This document shows, one piece after another, positions 29,701-43,000 of a stretch of DNA of 64,000 bases. How positions within the stretch are numbered: the stretch's first letter is position 1; the number at the start of each line of letters is the position of its first letter. The notes below the pieces were generated by a model. It searched no databases. It was given only the letters and a program-made list of their open reading frames with translations, and had not been told where the DNA came from. Location of the stretch: positions 5,037,001 through 5,101,000 of the forward strand of contig JBBPUQ010000002.1 of the NCBI GenBank assembly GCA_038501195.1, given 5' to 3'. Source of the stretch: Nemania diffusa (lineage: Eukaryota > Ascomycota > Sordariomycetes > Xylariales > Xylariaceae). The position numbers and the translations under genes were made by a program.

Positions 29701-31158
29701 TTGCCAGCGCGGGCTAAACATTATCAGTATTACTCTTTCGTCAACCTGGAGGACTGTTTCGGAACCCAACGCTGCCCATCCTATTCGGATCAGCGACTCG
29801 CTGGGCAACTCCAAGTTCGAGATGAGATCGCGACTCAAGCTCATGAGCTTTTCGCGAGCACCTGGCGCCTTCGCTGCATACGAGACGCCAGCTGCTTGAA
29901 GCTGCGCGAGGATATCCTTAGTTTGAGATGTGTATTAATCACAGTATACTCAAACCCTGCCCCTATTAGGCTAGCCAAGGCAATCCAAACCGTAGTTAGA
30001 GGTCAAAGAAGTCTGGAGGCCGACATAGGGAGGGACCGAAAGTCAAGGCTTGAAGACACCCTCGCGCTTGTTCAACGGTCGCATTGGCTAGCTGGCAGAA
30101 ACTCAGCCGGGAGCGCCCGGCAACGATCATGGAACAGGCGGTGGGCATGTTTGCATGGTTACAGGAACGACTGGATAGATAGAGTCTTATATCCTCCTCT
30201 CATTCTTTATCTGAACCGCGGTCCTGACTCGGCTGCAAGACAACGTAGGCAGAACGCGGAGGTCGATCTAGAGTTGCCCACAACGTTCCCAAAAAATGTT
30301 TACTTCCTGGAAGCTAACTTGACCCATGCCGCTTTCAAACCGAATCCAGAAATCTTCAAGAAAATGTCCTCGTTAGTGACGCTAATAGTTCACAACGCTT
30401 GGTCCGTTGACTTTAACGTTCCCTTGTCATCGTTCACGCAGTAGCTGATTGGTGTCGAGAACTTATGCAAGTTCTCTACAAGCAGCCCCCGCCGTCCAGC
30501 TATCCTTCTTATGTCTTCCGTCGGCGCCGTCATGGACCTGGCTCTGCGCCCCGACCAAGTAGTTCCAGAAGAGATCGTCGGGGACCTGTCAGTGTCGGCT
30601 GCGGCTGGCTACGGTGAAAATAAGTACATAGCGGAGCGCATGCTTGCGTATGCCGCTGAGAAGCTCCAAACACCTGTCGCTATCGCACGTATTGGCCAGG
30701 TCTGTGGTGCTAGTCGTAGCCTAGGACGGTGGAATCCTCACGAATGGATACCCGCTCGCACCCAAGTCTACCACCTCATGAATCCAGAGCGCACGAGCTG
30801 GGCTGCTCTCCTGCCCAATATTTTGAAAACATTGAGCGACTCGGAGAAAGGCACTGAAACCTTGGTCGCTGTCGTCTCGTGTCAAGAATGGCTCAAGCGC
30901 CTCCGGGGTTCGGTTGACAACCTTGACGTTGTGTGCTCTGGAAGTGACTTCGCGGATATAAACCCGGCTTCGAGGCTCATTGATTTATACGAAGAGAAAT
31001 TCGCGGACAAAATATTTCCGCAATGGGAGTCCGAGAATGCCACCTCTAAGATTGCTCTTCTACAGCAGGTGATTTGTGGTGAGAAAATGGCATCCAAATT
31101 GAAACTCTGTTGTAGGTCGCAAGTGCAGCTTGCATCTAAACAAGACTCTTGGTATTAG
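29701..31158 (+). pseudogene. NRPS-like/PKS terminal thioester reductase remnant
   Basis: The C-terminal reductase (NAD_binding_4/thioester reductase) of a fungal NRPS-like carboxylate reductase or similar megasynthase, which releases a carrier-bound acyl group as aldehyde or alcohol. Recognisable parts in order: a carrier-domain tail (NPAPIRLAKAI, about 29956), the Rossmann glycine motif TGTTG at 30161-30175 but in a different frame, LNRGPDSAARQRR, VHNAWSVDFNVPLSSF, ILLMSSVGAV, GYGENKYIAERML (Tyr/Lys pair) and WESENATSK near the end. Damage: an in-frame TAG at 30442-30444 (CAG-to-TAG would restore Gln), a frameshift between the glycine motif and 30215, and about 65-70 residues missing between EWIPA and QVYHLMNPERT (near 30753). 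Adenylation and most of the carrier domain are absent. Non-functional; parent product unknown. Confidence 0.75.
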
Positions 31159-31955
31159 CATATTTGCGATTAAAGACTATAAACTATAAATATTTAGAGT
31201 ATATGTAGTAAAACGGATACCAGTTCGACCCGTTAGCTCTATGTGTGCGATAACTATATCAAATTTTCTCAGTTAGGTTCTAACATCACTAACGATAGAC
31301 CTCCATGCCCTATCTAGATCCTCCAAGTAGGTACCGATACTATCTTCTTGCCAGTCCCCGATCGATATTCCGACGATCGAGCACATATAATTATGCCGGT
31401 TCTTTCGCTGGGTTGCTCGACCATGTCTCGTGTTTGATGTTCATGCGTATATCCAACCGTGCCCCAGTTTCAGACGAGCTGATCAGAGATCTCTGGGCGA
31501 TCGTCACGCTATCAACATACCGTTTCAATAGAACAACCTCAACTTAGGTAGGCAGCTAATTGATGTCTAGTTCGAGACTTCAAACTCCGCGTGGTTCACC
31601 ACAAGCACCTAGACGATGAACAAGCTTGACAATTATATGCTTTATTCATTTGTGCTACATTTTACCGACTAGCAAGCCTCATCGAAAGGCATGATCTTGA
31701 ATGGGAAATGTGAGCGTTCTCTCATGAAAAACTCTCGCAATCACGCAGCTTTTATTACAAACGCGCGCTCAGACGTGGCGTGGTCTTCTATGTACGAGCT
31801 TATTTGCCGTGATGATCACCGACGGAAGACTAGCACATTTATGCCATTATGAATTCACAGCTGAGGGGTGTGGGAGACATGGCTTTAAGAGAGCACGATC
31901 GCACATCTAAAATCTTGATCCCACTTTATACAATTTCAGATCCAGTGAAGCCACG
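31159..31955. other. Intergenic, no supported gene
   Basis: About 800 bp of normal composition between the reductase remnant and the esterase. An 80-codon open frame at 31305-31547 shows no domain, signal peptide or splice context. I see nothing convincing here beyond probable promoter sequence of the esterase near its right end. Confidence 0.5.
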
Positions 31956-32839
31956 ATGAGGAACGGCTCTTTACTATTGCTACTTGCAGCCACAGCGCGT
32001 GTCGCTGTTGGCATTGGCCGACGTGAAAGCTGCTCTAGGCTACACATTTTTGGCGCTCGTGAGACGACAGCGCCGCCCGGCTTCGGTACAGCGTCTACGG
32101 TCGTAGACCTTATTAAGCGCGTCTACCCCGATGCATCGACGGAGTCTATCATCTACCCTGCCGCAGGAGGGAACCTGTACGGGGCGAGCGTTGCTGCCGG
32201 CGTTCACGCAGTTGCAGGCCAGACCAACGCTTATTTTCAGAACTGCCCGAACAGCGTTTTGGTGGTAGTGGGATACTCCCAGGTTAGCCATCTTGAAACG
32301 AGAGCAGACTCGAAAGTGATATTGCTGACCTCGAAAGCTAGGGTGCCCAAATCGTGGATGACGCTTTCTGTGGGGGGCCGGATGGTTTCTCTCTGAATTC
32401 AACTAAAGAAAGCGTATCAGCGGGAGTCAGCAGGATGGTGGCGGCAATCATCATGATGGGTAACCCGCGCAATATACCCGGAAGGGTGGGGAATATCGGC
32501 AACGCGACTGTCGGAGGAGTAAGTAAGCACAATCGTGTACATGTATGCCCATTGACTCGGTGTCTATAGTTCGCTGCCCGTCCTATTGGATATCAATGCC
32601 CTGCTTTCTCAACCATCATCCGATCGTACTGCGACGAGGCCGATCCCTTCTGCGCTAAGGGGAATAGTAGTGCAACGCATCAAGGATATGGACAAGTCTA
32701 CGGCCAAGACGCACTCAACTTTGTTACACAGAAAGTTGCTATAACTAGCACATCCGCGGCCAATCGGAGATTCAAGCGAAATGACGTGTCGCTTGCGATA
32801 ACTTCACTTGTTCTTATCTTTATGTTTATGCTAGTCTAG
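31956..32839 (+). CDS. Secreted acetylxylan esterase/cutinase-family (CE5) enzyme
   Basis: Serine esterase of carbohydrate esterase family 5, acting outside the cell on acetylated xylan or cutin. Exons 31956-32282, 32342-32518 and 32570-32839 (introns 59 and 51 bp, the second with donor GTAAGT) give 257 residues with all phases matching. Residues 1-19 form a signal peptide. The N-terminal core reads HIFGARETTAPPG; the nucleophile elbow GYSQG spans intron 1, with Ser108. Asp193 lies in CDEADPFC and His205 in SATHQGYG, twelve residues apart as in acetylxylan esterase II. Unusually, the C-terminus ends in a basic stretch plus a hydrophobic tail (residues about 242-257) that may be a GPI-attachment signal or membrane anchor. 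No stops or frame errors, so probably functional. Acetylxylan esterase fits better than cutinase because of the motif spacing. Confidence 0.88.
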
Positions 32840-33357
32840 TATATGATACCGCATCTTCTCAGACATTTCTCTCCAGTGCTCTGAGACAATGGCTTCGAGG
32901 TCATAAAACCCAGGATTGTGTGCAGGACGACCAGCCAGCGAGTGCAGGAATGGCATGTTTAAGAAAGGCGGGAGGCGCGGTGTGGGCTCAGGGCCCAGGT
33001 ATAATATACGGAAAAGGCAGGATAAATGATTCACTATCGGCTCTAATGCCTACGAAAAATCACTCAGTGCGGCGTGGTTTTGGTAGCTCCAACTAGACTG
33101 GAATGTACTTCGGCTGGGTAACAGCCATCAGCCATCAATTGACATCCAGCAGGCGATGTTGAAGTTGACCAAATTACTTTCTGCTGCACCCAGCCCAGCG
33201 GTAAAATGATATCAGATGGAGGCATATAAAGTGAAGAGGTGCTCACATGAATTGAGAACTAGAATATTAGGAATATCAACACTTAGTAGCTTTATGCGAC
33301 GCAAAGTTGTAACGAGCCTATTTGAGAACTCTTGAACTCTTTCAAACATAGACGAAA

Positions 33358-34768
33358 ATGAAGTCAATTCCTGTTTCAGCTTTATTATTTTCAAGCATCC
33401 CTTTTACGAGCGCAGCCTACAGGCCATCCGGCTCTAACAATGTTGCTGTCTATTGGGGTACGAACACCCCTGCGCGTATCCCTACCTCGCATCTAAAACT
33501 AACTGCGATTAGGCCAGAACTCCGTAGGCGGCGCCCACACTCAGAGGCAGCTAATTGAAGTCTGTCGAGGTAAGTGAACGACAATTATTTATATCGTCTC
33601 TCGTCTACCTAGTATACTAACATATTGTTCTTTAGATGAGAAAGACATCGATGTAAGCATCCATGAGAGAGGGCTTATTCCGAGGTACTAAGAGTCGTAA
33701 TAGATCATACTTCTGTCTTTCCTGATAAGCGCAACGGATATGGACAAGGGTCTTAACTTCGCCAATTCAGATAGACCTACAGAGTAAGACCTTACATCTT
33801 TCTTCTTATGCTTATGATGTCGGGACCTAACTTTATTTAGGAAAGAGATCAATGAATGTCAAACCCAGCATAACAGTAAGCACCAACGTCCGAGTCTTTT
33901 ATTTCCCCATTTTCAGCAAGATCTCTTCTAGCCCATACCCTTGCATATTGCTTAAACTTTTGAGAATAAGCGAGATCTTCACAATAAACAGTAGCGTCTA
34001 ACCATACTTACAGAGACCTTACTGCTCTCCCTCGGCGGAGCAGCAACTGATAACACCTGGTCCTTCACGAGTCAGGATCAGGCAGTAGATGCCGCGAAAA
34101 GGATATGGTCAGCCTTCGGGCCGGAGTCGTCAGCGGGAGAGTCAACTACTCGACCCTTCGGGTCAGCGTCCGTTGATGGTTTCGACCTAGATTTCGAGTC
34201 GCCCTATTCCAACGTCCAAGTGTTCGCTCAGCAACTGCGGAAGCTCATGGACCTGGAGAAGGGGAAATTCTTCTACTTATCGGCCGCACCTCAGTGCCCC
34301 TACCCCGATATGAATCTCAATCCTGTATTACAGGGGTCTATGGCTACGGCTCTGGACTTCGTCTTCATCCAGTTCTACAACAACGCGCCCTGCGACTTGC
34401 GGACCGCCGACGGCTTCCGGGCGAGCCTGGACACTTGGGATTCCCAGTGGGCGAAATCGAGCGGCGCGAAGATCTTCGTGGGGATCCCGGGCGCGCGGAC
34501 GGCCATTAGCGCGGCGAATAGCGAGTCGTATGTGGAGGGCTCCGTGTTCGCTTCTGACTACCTGGCGACGGCTCAGAAATACGCCAGCTTCGGCGGAGTC
34601 ATGGTATGGGATATGAGCCAGCTAGATAACAACACGGCGTTCCTGCCGCCCATCGTGAGCGCGCTCCGTGGGCAAAACGATACGGAGTCGGGCTCGACCG
34701 GAGCTGCTTCAAGTAACGAGACTGTTGCACAAAAACCTAGACACGCGAGAGGATTCAGGTTAGAGTAG
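33358..34768 (+). CDS. Class III (GH18) endochitinase
   Basis: Secreted chitinase hydrolysing beta-1,4-GlcNAc polymers. Six exons: 33358-33457, 33513-33569, 33636-33652, 33704-33783, 33841-33875 and 34014-34768, with introns of 55, 66, 51, 57 and 138 bp. Donors are GTACG, GTAAGT, GTAAGC, GTAAGA and GTAAGC, branch sites include TACTAAC, and every phase fits, giving 347 residues. Residues 1-19 are a signal peptide. VAVYWGQNS is the typical start of class III chitinases; LSLGG (residues 101-105) is the SxGG site and DGFDLDFE (151-158) the catalytic site, with Glu158 as proton donor. VWDMSQLD near the end matches the barrel's last strand. There is no carbohydrate-binding module, only a short Ser/Gly/Asn-rich tail. 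Intact. Role could be wall remodelling, nutrition or mycoparasitism; the sequence does not say. Confidence 0.9.
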
Positions 34769-34913
34769 ATAGACATCATGATAGCGCGAGCGTAATGCTT
34801 TTTATATAGACAATTTCTCAATCATATTAGTTAATAATCCTTTTCCTTCTTCCTTTGAAGCCGCTATCATTCTCATTGGCCTAGGAAAGTACATTCTCGC
34901 CCAGTAGGCCCGT

Positions 34914-35542
34914 TCATGATGTCGCAGTGCTGTTGTATGGACATAAGTTGTTCTTGTTGAAGACTTCGTCTAGACCGTCCGTGCAGCCGTAGCATGAGCA
35001 CATCTGTAAAACGCATTGCGTAAGTCCCTAAGATTTCAAACGAGCGTGATTCCCAAATGGCTTAATTCAACCCGTAAGCCTACCACATCCCCAACGCATT
35101 AATCATGCCTTCATGTCCATACTATCACGTCACTCCTCCGATCCTACAATTCATCACCCCCATCTATAGGAGTGCCCTCAATAAAGCATGTCGCTCTAGC
35201 CTTCAAGTCTCTTTTATCACCCGATTACCGTACTCCCTAGTCCTCTCCTCGATCTACACACGAGCTCCTCCTACCTGATCCCTAATATTCTACCTTCGGG
35301 ACGAAATTGAGCCCCAGAAGAAGTAGCAAGAAATAACTCACCAGCTCTGGAGGATCCACACACTTGAATATATCAGCGGGGTCTTTGCTCGCGCCAGCCC
35401 AGCCAAGAATGATGGCATTGTAGCAGCCGCTAGCATCCATCACGGGTTCGCAGGTATAGTCTTCCATGATGCACGGGCCAGTGGTCGCGAGGGCTGCCGC
35501 TAAGAGCGTCGCGAAGGCCGTGAGGGTGGAAACAGAATGCAT
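34914..35542 (-). CDS. Cysteine-rich small secreted protein (candidate effector)
   Basis: The first exon, 35542-35342, encodes 67 residues and ends at a GTGAGT donor. A second exon, 35003-34914, after a TTTTACAG acceptor, adds 29 residues rich in cysteine and ends with TGA. Phases fit (both 0), giving 96 residues. Residues 1-20 form a signal peptide. Eight cysteines follow (24, 31, 40, 61, 69, 71, 74, 88), an even number that could form four disulfides. The 338-bp intron is long for this genome; an alternative acceptor at 35282 would give an 81-residue protein lacking most of the second cysteine group. No family recognised. A secreted, small, Cys-rich protein beside an AT isochore fits an effector, but this is inference. 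Confidence 0.6.
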
Positions 35543-36280
35543 CTTCGAATCGTCAGATGATTATTCGGTCTTGGGAATATCTCGAGGTCGGTTACGCTTC
35601 TAGGTAGTCTGCCTTAAAGCGAAGAAGAGAGATAATTACGCCTTCGCGGGACTTATAGTGTGCGGATATACAATGGGACTTTGGGGGTATACAAAGAATG
35701 AAATTATGTTGCAATATATAACTGGTATTGAACTCTGGCGCCCTAAGCCCCTACACCGCGACTATTTCCCCTATCCCCTCGATTAGGAAGACAGGCGTCT
35801 ATAATAGGGCCCCTCCAAGACGCCGAGAGGAAGCGCAATATAAATCTCGAATCAATTCTCGAGGTTCGAACTTGGGATAATTATCAATTGCGGATGGTGG
35901 GTGTGACGAGGGTGCGTATATTTAGGCTGGATGGCCGATCTCAGCCTAGAGCCGTCGGTAGTTGGCGACCGGTCCAACACCATGAACTAGAAGTTGAAAG
36001 CCAGATACGCCTCAATACCTATCATAAAGTCGTTATTCTGAAAACTAAACTTATTTATATTCAGCGCGCACTACAAAAGCGCCGTAATGCTGCGCGTTGA
36101 GTGTTTGGATTTTGGTGCAGTAATCAATCGGGGGGTTTGAGGGCTACTAACCCATGGGTATAGTATAACATTGTCGCATTGTGACTATTTCAGTTCACTA
36201 TCAATTTTCCCTTAGCGTTTCCAGCTTCCTAGTTAATACCCGGATCCTTGAAATTTTGGAGGACTAGATCAGCCCTATAC
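35543..36280. other. Intergenic, no supported gene
   Basis: Normal composition, between the small secreted protein and the aldo-keto reductase fragment. A 70-codon open frame at 35888-36100 lacks any recognisable feature. The left part probably contains the promoter of the small secreted protein gene. Confidence 0.5.
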
Positions 36281-36995
36281 TTAGAGTTCCTCGCCGTCGT
36301 CAGCGCCTAGCTGCGTCGGAGCATCAAGATCAGCAAAGAGCTTGAGGCCCCATTTTCTTCCCGGATCATTCAATCTGACTTTCTTATCTTGCTTCGCAAT
36401 AGCCTGCATCTCTTCCTCTGTGAACGTGATGTCCAGTGCACCCAGGTTCTCCACCATGTGCCTATCGCGGACGCTCTTTGGGATAATAATGGTGTCGCGC
36501 TGATGGCCCCATGCCAGTACAGTCTGTGCAATTGTGGCATTCTTCTTTTCGGCGAGCTGCGCCCAGAATGGATCCTGCAAGATGGGGTCTAGCTTGGTCT
36601 TGCCCTTGTAGATGGGATTGGTGTTGGCGAGAGGGGAATAGGCGATCACCTTAACGCCGATGTCCTTGTGGTAGTCGACGAACTCTTGCTGCTGAAGGTA
36701 GGGATGGGTCTCGAATTCGTGCGCGTAAGGGCAGATCTCGCAGATTCTGATAATGGTCTCGACATCCCGCTTCGAAAAGTTTGAGATGCCGATCTTCCTG
36801 GTCAAATTGGAGCGCGCGATATTCTCCATGGCTCGCCAGGTGTCGATGATGGTGGTGTCCTCATCTATTGTCGTCCCCTCGCCAGGAACAAAAGCAACTG
36901 GCCAGTGAATGAGATAGAGATCTAGATATTCCACGCCGAGGTCTTTGATCGACTTCTGCACAGCTATTGTCGCCTCATTTGGCCGATGATAGGTG
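36281..36995 (-). pseudogene. Aldo-keto reductase, C-terminal half (split gene)
   Basis: Two-thirds of an NADPH-dependent aldo-keto reductase. The readable frame starts near 36995 with YHRPNEATIAVQKS and continues through LGVEYLDLYLIHWP (the His of the catalytic tetrad), KIGISNF and VIAYSPL to the cofactor-binding IIIPKSVRDRHMVENL near the end, ending at 36281. There are no internal stops from 36995 to 36281. The N-terminal part, with the tetrad Asp, Tyr and Lys, is found on the same strand at 43059-43437, about 6 kb upstream beyond an AT block. The two halves together account for a complete enzyme, so the gene was interrupted rather than duplicated. Substrate unknown. Confidence 0.85.
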
Positions 36996-37004
36996 GTTCT
37001 ACAG

Positions 37005-40000
37005 GGTTCAGGGACCTACTGCACAATTTCCCTTCTACAACACTATATTATTAGGCATACTTGGCTCAAATATATTGCAAATTTGTTTGTTTTTAATAAA
37101 TATTACAAGCTATTAATAAATATAAATATAACTTTAAATATTATTATATTTTTTTTTATTTGTTAATTTATAATAATATTATATAATAAAATTAAATATA
37201 TTTTAAAAATAATTTATATAAAATTTATAGTTTATTTATTTAAAATTTTTATTAAATTATTAATTTAATTTATAAAAAAAAATATAATAATAATTTTTAA
37301 TTTAGTTTTATTTTAATTTAAAAATAAAATTATTATAATTTTACTATTAAAAAAATAATAATAAATTAATATAATTAATATATTTTTTTTTTTTAAAAAA
37401 TAAAATTGTAATTTATAAACTATATTTTTAATTATAATATTTAAAATATATAAAAAAAAAAAACAATATTACTTTTAATTTAAAATATATTTTATATTTA
37501 ATTTAAACTATTTATAAACTAATAATTTAAATTATAAATTTATTAATTTTTATAAATTATTTTTTATTATATAAACTATTATTAACTAGTTTTTTAATAT
37601 TAATTAAAAATAAATTATAACAATTTATAAAAATAAATTTAAATTAATAAATTTAATTAAATTTTAAATTAAAATTAATTATATTTTATATATAATAATT
37701 ATATTATATATAAATTAAACAAACAATATTATAATATAAATAATAATAATAAAATTAAAAATATATAAAACTAAAATTATTATATAAATATATTATTTTT
37801 TAATTTTTATTATAATTTATTTTTATTTATTTAAAATATAATTATATATTATATTTATAATAAACAATTTTATTTATATTATATATAAATTTAATATAAT
37901 TTATAAATTTAAAATAATAATTATATTTATAACGATTTAAATAAAATATTATTTAATAATTTTTTATATAGTTATTTTATAATTAAAATATAATTATAAA
38001 TAAAAATATAATTATTTGTTTTTAAATATTTTAAAGTTTATATTTTAAAATAACTATAATAATAACTTATATAAAGTTTATTTTTAACAATTAAAAAAAA
38101 TAATTTATAAAAAATTTTATAACTATTAAAATTTTTTTAAATATAAATTAATTAAATATTTTTAAAAATATATATATAAATATTATAATAAAATATATAA
38201 AATATTTATATATAATATAAAATTTAATTAAAATTTAAAAGTTAAATTATTATAAAATTTAATAAATTTATTATTTAATTAATATAAAGTTTTAGTTTTA
38301 AATAAATTTTATATTTATTTTAAAATTTTTTTTATTATTAAAATTATTTAACTTTTTTTTATATTTTTTTTAAAATTTTAAATAAATATAATTTTTTTTT
38401 TTAAATATTTAACTTATTTAGTTTAATATTAATTAACTTTTTTTTTTTTTTTACTTTAAATATTAATTAAAAATATTTTAAAAATATTTTAATAATTTAA
38501 AATTAATAATTTATAAAATTTTATAATATAAAACTTTATTAAATTATATAAATTTATTTTTATTAAATTGTTTAAATAATTTATATTTAATAAATAAAAA
38601 TTATATAATAATTAAAGTTTAAATTATATTAAATTTAAATTTTAATTAAATTATTAAATTATTAAAACTAATAAGTTTTTTTTGTTTTTTTTTAAAATTA
38701 ATATTTAAATTAAATAAAAATTAATAAAAAATATACTATTTTTTGTTTTTAAAAATTAAATTAATTAATAATTATATTTTATTTAATTATATAATATTAT
38801 AATATTTAACTATTTAATATATATTTATTATAATTTATATATTTAATAAAAAAATATATTTTATTAAAAAAAATTTAAAAAAAATTTTTTAATTTATTTT
38901 TATAATATTTATATATTAATAACTATTTAATTTTAAATAAAAATTTTAATTTTTTTATAAAAACTATTTATTTTTTATTTTTTATATAATTTTTTTTTTA
39001 TTTAATTTATTTATAAAAAAATTATATTAAATATTTAAAGCTTTTATATTATTTATTAACTTAGTTTATTATTTAAATAATTTTATTTTTATAATTTTAT
39101 TAGTTTAAATTTAAAATATTTTATTAATATATATAAAATATAATTAATTATTAAAAATATTAAGTTTTATTTTAAATATTAAAAAAAATAACAAAAATAT
39201 TTATATTAAAACTTTAAAAGTTAAAATTAATATAATAATAATATATATTAAATTATTAAATATTAAAATTATTAAAATTATTTGTTTAATAAAAAATATA
39301 TTTTAAAAATTGTACTTTTTTTATTATAAAATCGAAAAAATTTCAAACTATTTTTTGTTTTGTTTTTTAATAATTTTATTAAACTATATTTTTTATTTTT
39401 AATATAAAATTATTATAGCTTTTATTTATAAATATAAAATTTAACTTAAAATAATAATAAAACTTTTTATAATTTTTTAACAATATTTTTGTTTTAAATA
39501 TATTTAATTGTTTAATTTTTTATTTATTTATAAATGTTTTAAATATAAATATTAATAAGTTTTAATATAAAAGTAGTTTAGTTTTAAATTATTAATGCTT
39601 TTAATTTTTTATTATAAAATAACAAATTTATAACTAGCTATAGTTTTTTAAAAAATTTTTATTATATATTAATATAATTAAAATAATAACAATTAAAATT
39701 ATATTTTATATATAATATAAAATATAAATATTAAATTTAATAATTATTTATATTAATAATATAATTATTTAAATAAAACTTAAAAATATTTTTATAAAAA
39801 ACTTTTTTTTTTTAGTTTTATTTTATAAAATATTTGTTTTAATAACAAGTTATAACATTTATTTTTAAATTTGTTAAATAATTTTTTATAATAATATTTT
39901 AATAAATATTTTATTATATATTAATTTTATTATAATTATTAACTTTTGTTTTAATTAATAGTTTTTATTAAAAACAAACTAATTTTATATTTTTTAATTA

Positions 40001-43000
40001 AACTATTAAAATATAATTTTTATTATAATAACAATTATATATATTTATTATATATAAATTTAGTAAATTTAATTTATAAAAACTATAATATAATAATTAA
40101 TATATATAAAAATTAATATAATTTTTATAACTAGTTTTTTGAGTTTATATTAAAAATTAATTTAATTTTTTATATTTATAATAAAATTTTTAATTTATTT
40201 TAAAAAATAATATAAAAATTAATGTTTAATTTATATATATTTATATTATATTTAATTTATATTAATTTTTATTTTAATTTAATAATTTTTAAAAGTTTTT
40301 ATATTTATAAATTAATATAAAAAGCTATTTATTTATTTTTTCATTTTAAAAATATTTAGTTTAAAATATTAATTTTAAATTAATTATTAGCTAATTTAGT
40401 TTTATTTAAAATATTATTTAATAAATATTTATATAATATATTTATAATAAATGTAATATTTATTATAGTTTAATATAAGTTTTTATATTTAAACAAAGTT
40501 ATTTATATAAATAATAAAATGTTTAATTTTTATAAATAAAATATATTAGAGCTAGCTAAATTATTTATTTAATTAATAAAGTTTAAAAAATATTTTTAAA
40601 TATTATTTTATAATATAAAAATAAATAAAAACTATTTTAATATTAATATTATTTTTAAAACAACTAGTAATTTTTTTTATTTTATAATATATATAAATAA
40701 GTTATTAAATTAATTAAAAAAACTTTATTATATTTGTAATTTTTTGCTATTATTTTAATTTATATATAAAATATTTTTAAAACTTAAAATTTAATAAATT
40801 TTAATAAAACATTTATTATATTTAAATATTAACTATAATATATATTTAAGCTATAGTTTTTGTTAAAATATAATATAGTATATTTATAATATAAACATAA
40901 ATAAAAATAATATTAAATTTTTTAGCTATTAAATATTTAATATAATAAAACAATATTATAAAATTTTTATAAATAAAAAATTCTAAATTAATAAATATTT
41001 TGTTTTTAAAACAACTTTTAATATTTAATTAATTATATTAATTATAAAATTAATAATTAAATTAAAAATATAAATTAAATTTATTACAATTTTAATATAA
41101 ATTATTACTATAATATTTAATTATATTTTTTATTTTTTTTTTATTTTATTAGTTTATTTTTTTTTAAATAAGCTATTTTATATATATTTTTAAGCAAATT
41201 TAAAACAAATTAAAAAAAAATCAAAAAATACTTTAAAAATTAAAAAATTTAATTTAAATTTATTAAAATTTAACTTAAATTAAATTTTTTTTTAAGTTAG
41301 TATATATTTAATTATTAATAAATTTAATTTATTTTAATTAATTTTAAAAATATTTATTTTTATATTTATTTTTACTGCTTTAAATATTTATTAATTATTA
41401 TTTTTATAAATTTAATATAAATTTTAAATAATATTAATATTATTAAACTTAGTTATATTTAAATTTAAAACTTTTTTATTTAAACTTTTTATATTTTTTT
41501 TAATAGTAATAATAGTAGTAATATTTTAATTTTTCATTTATTTTATAGTTTTATATAAAAAAGCTAGTTTAATTAATATTAAATTTAAAACAGTTTTAAT
41601 ATATAGCTTATTTATTTTTAATATTTTTAAAAAATTTTTAAACTTTTTTATTAATATAATATAAATAAGCTTTTTTATAAATAGTAATAAATAGTTTTTA
41701 AACTTTTTTAATTTTATTATTAATTATATTAATTTATATTTAATTAAAAATAAATTTAATTTAAAAAAAAATAGATTATATATTAAAATATAACTATTAA
41801 TATAGTTATTTTTACAAATAATAATATAATAAATATATTTAATAAAAAAAAACTTAATATTATAAATATAAAAAATATTTAAGTTTTAGTTATATTAACA
41901 GCAAATTTAACTTATTTTTATAGCAATTTATTTTAATAATATAATAAAAGCAATAAATATAATAAATAAATATTTTTGTTATAATAAAAACATTTTAATT
42001 TATAAAAAATTATTAGTATTAAATTTAATATAGATTTATTATATTATTGTTTTATTTTTACTATATAAAAAAACTAAATAAAAACTAGCTAGCTTTTTTT
42101 TTAAAAAAATAATTTATTTTAATATATTAATAATAATATATATAAATAAATATTAATTTATAAAAAAAGCTGCTATATTTAGTTAATAATTTAAATTTAA
42201 TTTATATATATATTATATATAATTTATATAAAAAATTGTTATACAAAAAAAAAAAAAAAAAAAATTTAAAAATTTAAAGCTTTTTTTTATATATTTATAA
42301 AAGCTTTAGTATAAATTTATTTTTATTAAATTATAATACTTTTTAATAAAAAATAAAATTTATTTTTTAAGTTAATTTATAAAAAATAAAACTAATTTAA
42401 TAATTAATTTTAATTAATTAAATAATATTATTTAAATATAAATATAAATATTTATAAGTTTATTTTTAAAGCTATATTATTATAAATTTAATATTTACAA
42501 TATATATTTTTTTTAGTTTTAAATTAATTATAATTTAACAGTTATAAATTAATATTAATTTTGTTTTAAAAACAAACTTATTTAAACTTATATTTTTTTT
42601 AATATTAATATTATTAATTATATTATAACTAATATATTTTATAATATATTATAAATAAATAGTTTTATAAAATTTAAAAACTTATTATATAATTTTTTTT
42701 TATAATATTATATTATTAAATATATTTAATTTAAATATATTATAAATTTATTTTGTTTATTTTTTTATTTATTATTATTTGCGTTATTTTTTTTATTTTG
42801 TTTTGTTTTTTTTTTATTTGTTTAATTTATATAATTAACTAATAAAATATTTATAAGTTTATTTTTAAAATTATATTATTATAAATTTAATATTTATAAT
42901 ATATTTTTTTTTAGTTTTAAATTAACTATAATTTAGCAATTACAAGCTAGCATTAGTTTCGCTTTAAAAGCGAGCCTATTTAAGCTTATGCTTTTTTTAA

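Noticed and set aside
31305..31547. 80-codon open frame between the reductase remnant and the esterase
   Set aside because: No recognisable motif; length is within chance expectation for this composition.
32831..33034. 67-codon minus-strand frame just downstream of the esterase
   Set aside because: It reads like a fragment of a protein tail (proline and histidine rich) but I could not place it in a family and it overlaps the esterase stop region.
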